Assembly (NCBI GenBank): GCA_028671895.1
Contig: CM053800.1
Location: 22,217,886-22,281,885, forward strand
Direction of reading: 5' to 3'
DNA: 64,000 nucleotides
Source of the DNA: Oenanthe sinensis
Lineage: Eukaryota; Streptophyta; Magnoliopsida; Apiales; Apiaceae
A program made the translations under genes and the position numbers. Shown one piece after another: positions 36,930-47,114 of this stretch (position 1 is its first letter; every line of letters begins with the position of its first letter). Below the pieces are notes generated by a model. That model did no database searches. It was not told the DNA's origin and saw nothing but the letters and a program-made list of their open reading frames with translations.

Positions 36930-37676
36930 TCATTCCCAACACTCTTGAAATTTCTTCCAGAATCTAGAATTAAATCTCGGGTCTCTGTCAGATACTATTG
37001 ATACAGGAACACCATGCCGCATAACAATCTCTTTCAGGTACAAATGAACCAACCTGTCCAGTGAAAATCTTTCGTTGATCGGTAGAAAGTGCGCTGACTT
37101 AGTTAATCTGTCTATTATCACCCAAATAGCATCATGATTAGCCTTTGTCCTTGGTAATCCTACTACAAAATCCATAGCAAGATTCTCCCATTTCCATTCT
37201 AGAATCTCTAGTGGTTGCAACAATCCACTGGGTCTCTGATGTTCAGCTTTGACTCTCTGGCACGTATAACATTTACTGATCCAATCTGCCACATCTCTTT
37301 TCATGTTGGGCCACCAAAAATTTTCTTTCAAGTCTTTATACATCTTTGTGCTTCCCGGGTGAATAGAGTATCTTGAACTATGTGCATCATGCAAAATTTC
37401 ATTCTTGAGCTCTTGGACATTAGGGATCCAAATTCGTGAGGAATACCTAAAGATTCCTTTATCGTCCTTCTGACCTCTTAACTCTTCTCCGGTCAACTTG
37501 GCTCTGTCTTGACTCATCATCTGTTCTTGACATCTCTTGATCTTTTCTAACAACTCTGGCTGAAAAGTCATTGTATACACCATCTCTTCTACTGAATCAG
37601 AACCATATACTTCTATTTCCAATTTTTTTTTTTCAATCTCTTTGATCAATTTTTCAGATGAAACCATTATATTCAA
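36930..37676 (-). pseudogene. Integrase zinc-binding and catalytic core fragment
   Basis: The 248-residue open stretch holds an H-H-C-C zinc module (HSSRYSIH ... CYTCQRVK). The integrase core follows with two of the three catalytic acids, in MDFVVGLP and in VSDRDPRF. It runs out of frame at FQECWE; the next codons continue in another frame as RVLGMKLNMSTAYHPQ. The third acid (E of DDE) is lost in the adjoining deletion. The beginning of this stretch (about 40 residues) links to the RNase H end. The family function is insertion of the cDNA into chromosomes, but this copy cannot do so. Confidence 0.85.
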
Positions 37677-38072
37677 TCTTTCATTTCTACTTAAAACATT
37701 TGCTACAACATTCGCTTTGCCTGGATGATAGTTAATCGTACAGTTTTAGTATTTAATCAATTCCAACCATCTTCTCTATCTCATGTTCAGCTCTTTCTAA
37801 GTAAAGATATACTCAAACTTTTGTGATCCGTGTAAATCTCACACTTTTCTCCATACAAGTAGTGCCTCCATATCTTCAGTGCAAACACAATAGCAGCTAA
37901 TTCTAGATCATGCATACTTCAATTCATGAGGTCTTAACTGCCTGGAAGCATATACAATTACCTTTCCGTGTTGCATCAAAACACATCCCAAGCCTTTGTG
38001 AGAAGCATCACTGTAGATAACGAAATTCCCTTGATCGTCAGGTAATACCAACACTGGTGCAGACACTAGTCT
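37677..38072 (-). pseudogene. RNase H region, frameshifted
   Basis: Minus-strand translation in two frames gives FVIYSDASHKGLGCVLMQHG, VIVYASRQLRPHELK, then LELAAIVFALKIWRHYLYGE, CEIYTDHKSL and NYHPGKANVVA. This is the gypsy RNase H domain, with its D, E and D in recognisable motifs. A short deletion near 37911-37920, where relatives have a few more bases between HELKY and HDLEL, shifts the frame. Further stops occur towards the integrase side. RNase H would remove the RNA template during cDNA synthesis. Confidence 0.75.
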
Positions 38073-39000
38073 TCACTTTAGCTCTTCAAAACTTTCTTCA
38101 CACTTTTCATTCCATACAAACTTTTCATTCTTCCTGGTCAACTTGGTCATAGGGGTAACTATCTTTGAAAAATCTTGAACAAATCTTCGATAGTATCCCG
38201 CTAATCCCAGAAAACTTCTTACTTCTGTTGGAGTCCTTGGTCTTTCCCATTTCATCACTGCTTCTATCTTTGCCGGATCAACTTTGATGCCTTCTTTACT
38301 GACAACATGTCCTAAGAATTGTATTTCCTTCAGCCAAAATTCACATTTAGAAAACTTCGCATACAGCTTCTCCTTTCTTAAAATCTCTAAAGCAACTCTC
38401 AAATGATCAACATGTTCTTCCTCCGACTTTGAATATATCAAGATGTCGTCAATAAATACAATCACAAATTTGTCGAAATACTTCTTAAAGACTCTGTTCA
38501 TTAGATCCATAAACGCTGCTGGGGCATTTGTCAATCCAAAAGCCATAACCAAAAATTCATAGTGTCTGTACCTTGTTCTGAACGCTGTTTTAGATACATC
38601 TTCAGGTTTGATCTTGAGTTGATGGTATCCGGACCTTAAGTCAATTTTGGAAAAACATTCGGCTCCTTTCAGCTGGTCAAATAGATCGTCGATCCTCGGC
38701 AACGGGTACTTGTTATTGATAGTTAACTTGTTTAACTCTCGGTAATCTATACACAATCTCATGCTTCCATCTTTCTTCTTTACAAACAATACTGGTGCTC
38801 CCCAGGGGGACACACTAGGCCTTATCACTCATTTATCCAAAAGATCTTGTATTTGACTCGCCAATTCCTTCATCTCAACAGGTGTCATTCTGTACGGAGC
38901 CTTAGAAACTGATTCGGTACCGGGAGCTAAATCAATAGAAAACTCAGTTTCCCTGTCTAGAGGTAATCCTGGTAACTCGGAATTCAACTTCCTCACCTTC
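38073..39000 (-). pseudogene. Reverse transcriptase region with two nonsense codons
   Basis: From 38828 to 38073 a 251-residue open stretch carries the gypsy reverse transcriptase: APVLFVKKKDGSMRLCIDYR, FSKIDLRSGYHQ, AFGLTNAPAAFMDLMN, and the active-site FIDDILIYSK. Upstream, LPGLPLDRETEFSIDLAPG and YRMTPVEMKELASQIQDLLDK belong to the same domain, but TGA at 38829-38831 replaces the usual glycine codon before VIRPS. A second TGA at 38073-38075 interrupts ELK-RLVSAP. The catalytic core itself is well preserved. In the family this enzyme copies genomic RNA into DNA. Confidence 0.9.
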
Positions 39001-39046
39001 TGTTGTCTTCACTTTTAACTTCTTTTCCTTACAATCTATTTGGTCC
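39001..39046 (-). pseudogene. Gag-to-pol junction scar: zinc knuckle and protease missing
   Basis: The minus strand runs from the basic end of gag through a short segment (KLKVKTTEGEEVEFR, about 39020-38970) straight into LPGLPLDRETEF of reverse transcriptase. No CCHC knuckle and no aspartic protease motif (D-T/S-G) can be found, although both are normally encoded here. At least one deletion is needed, probably two. Confidence 0.65.
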
Positions 39047-39400
39047 TCATTGATCTGCGTTACCATTATGACAATCTCCTTTCTGACCATCTTGTCTTCT
39101 ATTAAATTTGGTTCTGAAACTTCCTTGACCTTGGCCTTCTTCTCTGGCCCCAAATTTCCTCTTCTTATTATCTTTCTCCCTCTGAGACATCTCACTTTCA
39201 TTTTCCACAATCATTGCCTTCTGAACCATTGCGGCAAAGCTCTGTAGCTCAAAAACTGCCACTCTGCTTCGAATCCATGGCCTCAAGCCTTGTTGAAATC
39301 TTTTGGCCTTCTGTACTACTGTTCTGTTGAAAACTATGACTCTAATTCTGGTAATTCTCATTTTCTTCTTAAATGAAATCACACTATTATCTTCTTTCAA
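39047..39400 (-). pseudogene. Gag capsid C-terminal fragment
   Basis: The 117-residue open stretch contains AKRFQQGLRPWIRSRVAVFE and FAAMVQKAMIVENESEMSQRE, typical of the end of the capsid domain in plant Ty3/gypsy gag. A basic, glutamine- and arginine-rich tail (KKRKFGAREEGQGQGSF) follows. The first ~25 residues do not look like capsid and may reflect a frame change. No zinc knuckle follows. Gag would form the virus-like particle. Confidence 0.75.
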
Positions 39401-40442
39401 ACTTTCAGGCTTTATTTTGCCCTTCCCACTTTCTTTTCATTTCTAACTCGGTATATTATCTTTATACTCAACATATTTCTTTATTTCGACTCTGAAAACT
39501 TTTATTCGGTCAAATTTTCCCATATACTTTTCTAGAAATAACTCAATAAATCTAATATAAAGAAATACAACAGCTCCATTCAATTTCACTTTAGCTCCCT
39601 GCTAAATCGCTTCTTCTTTCTGTATAAACGACTTGTAATGTTTCATATTCTTCTGAACACTAACAATCTCAGCATCACAATTCGTTACAAGGTCGAACAA
39701 TTACTAATCGAAGGAATCAAAAGCAAAGCTCAGATTTGATATTCAAACAAAAGTATAAAACATGGACCAAGATTCTTTGAAACAATAGGTTCAAAAGAAA
39801 TCTCAACTTTTACTGGTTAGAGAACCATTAGAGTTTAAAATATGGGACTTTGCAAAGAATTGATATCATATTCAAGAAGAAATAACTGGGAGATCACTAT
39901 GATCTTCGAACTTCCATTACGTTACATATGCCACTTAGGAGAACCTCCGTAGTACATAAGGTGGCCAACCTTAGCACTTTCATGACATGCAACTTACCAA
40001 CAGTGGCGTCCCACCTTGGTATCCCCTTTATATAGGGTTGTTCATCCCAGAAGAGTACAAAGAATTAATATGATACATAATATTCAAAATTTCAAGAATC
40101 AATTCAAGGCTTGTTAATAAAATATCTGAATCAATAAAAATAGTTTTAATAGAACGAATAGAGAGTTTGGGTAAACAGAATACACATGACTCTGGAAATT
40201 AGAGCGAGTAAGGTCAATTGTAGAAAATATCTCTCTCAAGTCACAAATAGAGAGTCGATTTCCTAACGGGGCTTGAAATCTAACAGACATAACAAATACA
40301 GCCCTAGTGGTGTAAAAATCTCATCACGAACAGATGCAGACTCAGATACAAGCAATACAGGTGGAACGGGTGCCTCACTAGTAGGTGATACTATACGCTC
40401 AGAGATTCAATTCATAATCTCCTCGTCCGATCCAGAATCCAT
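39401..40442 (-). pseudogene. Degenerate N-terminal gag region
   Basis: No long open frame remains. A likely original start is the minus-strand ATG at 40440-40442, followed by MDSGSDEEIMN, a stop, and ISERIVSPTSEAPVPPV, resembling the acidic, proline- and serine-rich start of plant chromovirus gag. The rest is AT-rich and carries many stops. The plus-strand frame at 40273-40458 is its shadow. Confidence 0.5.
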
Positions 40443-40813
40443 ACTAGGCTCAAAGTAAGACTCGTGTGGAGTGGTACCAAAAGAAGTATTGAAGAATGGA
40501 GGGGAATGGTAAATGAGGATCCTTATCACTATTCGATGGTATCTGTAATTTTACAGTGGTATACCGATGGATAAACCAAGTTGAAGTTATCTTAAGTCTA
40601 ACGTCATTATATCTTAACATTTTTAACTATCGAGACTCTATCTGAATATCTCGACTCAAAACTCTAAGTTCCTATATTGAGTGATCCTATCTTATATCTT
40701 TAAGGGTTTAAATCTTACACTTATCCAATGTCTATAAGTATGTAAATCCTAGAACCTATATCCTCTTATCTTATTAATATACTCCTGGCTTGTTTCAGTG
40801 ACCAAAACCTGTA
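40443..40813 (-). other. 5' untranslated leader of the minus-strand gypsy element
   Basis: Lies between the primer site and the presumed gag start. It is AT-rich with no coding signal. A packaging signal would be expected here, but none can be recognised by eye. Confidence 0.5.
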
Positions 40814-40825
40814 GCTCTGATACCA
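40814..40825 (-). promoter_or_regulatory. Primer binding site, initiator-Met tRNA type
   Basis: TGGTATCAGAGC on the minus strand lies three bases inside the 5' LTR edge. It matches the 3' end of plant initiator-Met tRNA, the primer used by most plant Ty3/gypsy elements for minus-strand cDNA. Confidence 0.95.
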
Positions 40826-40829
40826 ACCT

Positions 40830-40869
40830 GTGACGCCCTCCCGACCCGGGGTCTAGATCGGGGAGTCAC
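40830..40869 (-). repeat. Terminal palindrome of the 5' LTR
   Basis: Same 40-base imperfect inverted repeat as at 31840-31879. In this LTR it ends one base from the LTR edge, close to the primer site. Confidence 0.75.
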
Positions 40870-41650
40870 TAACACTCTATATGCATACATCCTATATAAA
40901 TATAAACAATCACAAATATAGATATACATGACCCCAACTATTACCCTGGACCTTTAACAGGTAATGGTATGAAACAAGCACAACTCTAAATTCATTAATT
41001 ACATAACCAGAATAAATATTATTACAACTCTGAATCATCTGACAAAAGTCTATCAACATGAACACTTAAGACTTAACAAAGTCTTTTCCTTCTAACTCAG
41101 CCTCGATCCTACCTGTTCAATCTCAGCCAGCCTAGCATAATTAAGAAAGGAGGTATTCTTCCTCGCAGTCTGCTTAATACGTTCCATGATTCTCAAAAGC
41201 TGTAGAAGTTAGAAAATAAAAGAATGAGCCACAAAAGCTCAGCAAGTAACCATGTGGGTTAAAAAAACAGTTCTACAGGCTTATATATAATTTGAAAAGT
41301 CTTTTCTCAAAACCATGCTTTAAAAATTATTGCTGGACCTCATTGTCCCATAACTATAATCAAAATTTCATTCAGGGTATTCATTATTCGCAAGACTTTC
41401 TTTTATAAATCCACTGGCAAGGTTAGATAATTTTAATAACTGGTGCAAGGTATTAAGAAACTAGAAGCAATAAACATTTCCAAGTATAAGAATAATCTGC
41501 AGGGTTAGATGGATAACAGGAAGTAATATATAGCAATTGAAACAAAGTCAAGTCAAGATATGTCTGACAGTTTAAGCTGTAAAGGGCATGATATAACAGG
41601 GCATTTCAATTTTCATTATTAATCATTTCAAAGATCAGTTGTATAAAACT

Positions 41651-41840
41651 GTCCTTTCATTAGGACTGGTTCTTTCAAAACATTTTATAAAACCGTCCTC
41701 TCATTAGGACCTTGCTTTTCAAATCATTTATAAAATTGTCCTCTCATTAGGACCTTGCTTTTCAAATCATTTATAAAACTGTCCTCTCATTAGGACCTTT
41801 ACTGTTCAAATCGTTTATAAAACTGTCCTCTCATTAGGAC
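41651..41840 (-). repeat. LTR hairpin cassettes, five copies (5' LTR)
   Basis: Five GTCCT(C/T)TCATTAGGAC cores at 43-44-bp spacing, identical in layout to the 3' LTR. Confidence 0.85.
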
Positions 41841-44800
41841 CTTTACTGTTTAAAAACAATTATTTTGGTTGAAGTTTTCTCACAACGCCAGACAATACGG
41901 GTGATCAGCCACGTAAAGTCCCCATAACGGACTAAAGTCCCTCTGGACATAAGGAGTACTCATAAAGGCACTTATTGCCATTGGCCTTGGGCTATCTCAT
42001 TATAGCCATTGACTATCTCATTATAGTCTTCACATAAAAAGTGCTGGACCGGCGTCACTCGGCCTCTTACGCCTCCAACCTATAGGAATCCGCAGAAGCC
42101 ATATTTGATCGGAATTCCTATAATAACCAAAACCTTTCCTTTTTAAAATTACCAAATCATTTGATGAAAAAGACTTCTTGAAAGTCGGATTTCATATTTA
42201 AATCCATTTTTAAAGATCATTAGACAGAGTAGATTTTTATTCCAGGATAAGTCTCAAAACAAGTCTCTGTTGTAATAAAGTAAGCTGAAATCATAAACTG
42301 GGGATCAAAACCAAGCTATAGTTGTGAAGTCAGGTTACAGGGTCAATTCATAGGTATAACAAGATGTTTTGAAAACAGTTGTAAGGCATTTAATTGTAGC
42401 AGTAGTTAGGCAATAGCAACAGGGTAAGTTCAGAATTAAAATTCAAGTAAACATAGTTAAGAAAATGGTGATAGCATAAGTCACAGTTCAAGGTCACTGG
42501 TTTAAGATTTTTAAATCTGGTTTATAAGCTGTCAGTAGCAGTTCAGGGATTGAAGAGTTTAAAGTGCAATTAAAAACTGGTACAAGGTTGTAGTTTAAGT
42601 AAGCAGTTAAAGTAAGGCAGGCTATAACTTAAAACAGTTGAGATAAAATAAAATAGTCGCAGGGTCATAAAACAGTTCATAAAACACTTCTTAAGTTTAA
42701 AGAGATTAGGCAGTAGTTACTTGCCTCAAAAAGGAATGCTACAGCTGCTGAACAGGTAGATCTCCTACACCAATACTAACTCTCTACTTTAGTTTTCCCT
42801 TTGTTCTTCACCTCAACGCCCTTCGTAGCTACACATAAATAATACTATTTCAGTATCTCATTCATACTCGACGTTATCTTTAACGTCTAACTCACTCTAC
42901 CCTTTCGTTACTGAAATCCCTTGACCAGTATAATAATAATGTATATCACATAACAAGTATGCATTGACAAACATATAACACATATTATAAATCCATCAAT
43001 CTTGTACAACTACTCAAATATCCACTGGCTAACAACCCATGTATCTCATATCATACATTGACACTATCAAAAGAATCACTGAGCAGGCATGCACCGACAG
43101 GCATATAGCACATAGCATATAATCATATTTTTCTACAGTATTCCTGACTGATAGCCTTTCCTATACAGAAGTGGTGTGCCAATAATGTTTTAAAAAGATC
43201 ATTCAGTTTTAGAAAAATTTCGGCAGCATCTCTCCTGTAAATAGAGTTACCCGTCAGAATTCAACCGACACAACCAACCACTAATTACAATTATATATAA
43301 TCAGTCTTATATAATACAAAATCCATCCCCTACAAAGCAATATCCACATAAATCATAAAACTCAATTCACTTCTCATATTCAGATATTAGCAATTATATC
43401 AATTCGTACCTTTATAGTCGAATATACACTTAAACATGTAATTTGAATCATAGTATTAAAATTATTCAACCAACCATTATTGAATCTAATCAAATACTAA
43501 ACTCCAAACAAGGTAAACGAACCAATTTAACATACTAGTGCTAGTATCAAAACTTTATATGATTCATGGTTACCCATATAAAGAAATCAATCTTTTAAAA
43601 TAAGTGAGTAACTGAAAACCTCATTGCGCAGGCTATGGTAAAACATTTTTCATAAATTGAAAAATAATCATTTTGACACCAAATTTTGCAGGTACATACT
43701 TGAATACTAACCAAAATCATATAAAAGTTTCAGTTGTAAATAATTTAGAAAAGACTAAAAACGAATTATTTGAAATCAGAAACCGTAACAGCAATTTTCA
43801 GCACTGCGCGGTGTTTACTAAAATGACCATAACTTTTTCCTCGCTTGTCCAAATAATGTAAAATTAGTGCCCAATTAAACTTGAAATAATAAGCAACATG
43901 TTCTACACCTAGTCACTGCCTAGAGCAGGGCACAATCAGTCCCTAATTAACAGAACAGAACATGGCAGTTTCTTTGCCCAAAATCTATTTCTAATTCTTA
44001 TAAATCAATCTACCTTTAATTATCAACAAGTACTTGCAGTTATCATCAAATTCGAAGCATCTAGTGACTACAATCAAGCTACCAAATCATCATATCATAG
44101 TTACAAAGTCTACATGACTCGAATAAGCCGAACATAGACTAGAACCCAAATAATTTGATACAACTAATTCGGACATGTGCAAAATGGTACCATAGCCAAC
44201 ATGAAATTCCTCTTGTTAACAAGAACAGAATATAATTGACAAGATCATCATTTCTACGGCAAGATTACAAGCAAACTCACACCGTAGGCTCCTCGGAGGT
44301 CATCGCCGACGGTGATGATCCGGTGGAGAACCGATGGTGGTTCTATCAACACCCAATCATTCCTTTACTCCTATTATAGCATAGTCATATCTTAAATCAA
44401 GAAATCAAGTCCCCAAATCAGTTGCATACAGGTCTTTGACATACATACATACAAGGCATGCACACATATATATACAAATTGTAACAAAGTAATAGAAGAT
44501 GAGATTATTAACACTAATACTAGCTAAAATATGTACAAATCATGGACTGTGCCAAGAACATCGAGAAAATGCAAGAGGAGACTCACCACCGACTTAGAAC
44601 AGAACAAAGATGCAGAATGGGGAAGAAAGAGGGCTGGTGGGTGTTTATAATGGCAGGGGCAGGATGGTAATTTCACAATGCTGCTTTCTGTTTTAAAAAT
44701 CAACTAATAATTCGAATTTTGGGAGATACAGGGTACAAAAATAATTTTTATATTTTTAAACTGAAGAACATAAATTTATAAGCTCTCCCATATTTTTAAA

Positions 44801-47114
44801 ATATTTTTCTGATGAATAAATAATTAAATACAAATCGGAGAAGTTTCAGCACTTTAAATAGAAATAAGAGTATAAAATTCTTTAAAAATATTTCGGGGCT
44901 CAAATAAAATACAATTTTATTTTTCCAACGTCTCAGAATATATAAAGAACATTTTGGAAAAGATTTCATGATTTTTGGACATCCCCATAATTAAATATGG
45001 AATTTAGAAGAGAAATATTTTCAGGATAAAATAGGACTGAGAAAATCATATAACAATATTGAGACTGAATTAAATCACACAACCATTTTTAGAAAGTCTC
45101 TAAAATCACATAGAAGCCACATCTAAAATTTCATAATTATTGGACACACCAATAATTTTATAAAAATCAAACAGTGCATCAATTTAGCATAAAAAGTCAA
45201 TTAATCACTTTAATAAATCACTTGAACACATTGTGGTCAAACAGGCAGTCAACTAGACATATAAAATGACTACATACCACATCTTATCATATTGGAGCAC
45301 AAAAATAATACATCTCATATTAATTAAATATATATAAATACCTCAATCGTTACAAAAACAATTCATAACAACTTCTGACTTCATTCTTGACTCATTCGAA
45401 CTTTGAAACAACTTGTAGCTTCATTCTTGACTCATTTAAACATGGAAACAACTTGTAAAATCTTCTAAGATTATTCTTGGCTCATTTGAACATGAAAACA
45501 ACTTGTAAAATCTTCTAAGATTATTCTTGGCTCATTTGAACATGAAAACAATTCATAACAACTTCTGAGTTAATTCTAAGACTCATTCGAACTTGGAAAC
45601 AACTTCTAGCTTCATTCTTCACTCATTTGAACATGGAAACAACTTGTAAACTCTTGTAGGATCAGTCTTGGCTCATTTGAACATGAAAACAATCCGTAAC
45701 AACTTGAGACCTCATTCTTGACTCGTTTGAACATGGAAACAAATTGTAAACCCTTGTAGGATCATTCTTGGCTCATTTGAACGTGAAAGCAATCCGTAAC
45801 AAATTGAGACTTCATTCTTGACATGTTCGAACTTGGAAACAACTTGTAGCTTCATTCTTGAGTCATTTGAACATGGAAACAACTTGTAAACTCTAGTAGG
45901 ATGATTCTTGGCTCATTTGAACATGAAAATAATTCATAACAACTCGAGACTTCATTTTTGAGTCGTTCAAACATGGAAACACCTAATAAACTCTTGTAGG
46001 ATTATTCTTGGCTCATTTGAACATGAAAACAATTCATAACAACTTCTGACTTCATTCTTGACTCATTCGAACTTGGAAACAACTTGTAGCTTCATTCTTG
46101 ACTCGTTTAAACATGGAAACAACTTGTAAACTCTTTTAGGATTATTCTTCGCTCATTTGAAAATGAAAACAATTCATAACAACTTCTGACTTCATTCTTG
46201 ACTCATTCGAGCTTGGAAACAACTTGTGTCTTCATTTTTCACTCATTTGAACATGGAAAAAATTTGTAAACTCTTGTAGGATCAGTCTTGGCTCATTTGA
46301 ACATGAGAACAATCCGTAACAACTTGAGACCTCATTCTTGACTCGTTTGAACATGGAAACAAATTGTAAACCCTTGTAGGATCATTCTTGGCTCATTTGA
46401 ACGTGAAAGCAATCCGTAACAAATTGAGACTTCATTCTTGACATGTTCGAACTTGGAAACAACATGTAGCTTCATTCTTGAGTCATTTGAACATGGAAAC
46501 AACTTGTAAACTCTTGTACGATCATTATTGGCTCATTTGAACATGAAAATAATTCATAACAACTTGAGACTTCATTTTTGAGTCGTTCAAATATGGAAAC
46601 ACCTTATAAACTCTTGTAGGATTATTCTTGGCTCATTTGAAGATGAAAACAATTCATAACAACTTCTGACTTCATTCTTGACTCATTCGAACTTGGAAAC
46701 AACTTGTAGCTTCATTCTTGACTCGTTTAAACATGGAAACAACTTGTAAAATCTTTTAAGATTATTCTTGGCTCATTTGAACATGAAAACAATTCATAAC
46801 AACTTCTGACTTCATTCTTGACTCATTCGAACTTGGAAACAACTTGTAGCTTCATTCTTCACTTATTTGAACATGGAAATAACTTGTAAACTCTTGTAGG
46901 ATCATTCTTGGCTCATTTGAACATGAAAACAATCCATAACAACTTGAGACCTCATTCTTGACTCGTTTGAACATGGAAACAACTTGTAAACCCTTGTAGG
47001 ATCATTCTTGGCTCATTTGAACGTTAAAGCAATCCGTAACAAATTGAGACTTCATTCTTGACATGTTGGAACTTGGAAACAACTTGTAGCTTCATTCTTG
47101 AGTCATTTGAACAT

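Larger units (their letters stand above)
31839..45354 (-). mobile_element. Full-length but coding-defective Ty3/gypsy (Tekay/Del-like) element, 13,516 bp
   Basis: It has two LTRs (4527 and 4526 bp), a 5-bp AAAAC duplication, an initiator-Met-type primer site next to the 5' LTR, and a polypurine tract next to the 3' LTR. The internal part is only 4463 bp, read on the minus strand in the order gag, reverse transcriptase, RNase H, integrase, chromodomain-like tail, which is the Ty3/gypsy order. Gag-pol is broken by two deletions, stops and frameshifts. The LTRs differ by only about five substitutions and one single-base indel, so the insertion is very recent. It interrupts the satellite. Confidence 0.95.
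40829..45354 (-). repeat. 5' LTR of the minus-strand gypsy element
   Basis: 4526 bp. It adjoins the primer site, so it is the 5' LTR. It is nearly identical to the 3' LTR. Differences noticed are GTGAGTT/GTGGGTT near 41255, AGCTAT/AGCTGT near 41579, CCCCC/CTCCC near 44785, AAAATAAAA/AAAATACAA near 44911, AAACTC/AAAATC near 45105, and one missing A near 43710. It should hold the promoter that drives transcription of the element. Confidence 0.95.

Noticed and set aside
40273..40458. Plus-strand 61-residue frame
   Set aside because: Antisense of the degenerate gag start in the minus-strand element.
43673..43861. 62-residue frame in the 5' LTR
   Set aside because: Absent as an open frame in the other LTR because of a one-base indel; no resemblance to known proteins.
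31839..45354. Endogenous virus with an envelope gene
   Set aside because: The domain order and the absence of any reading frame after integrase fit an ordinary chromovirus without env.
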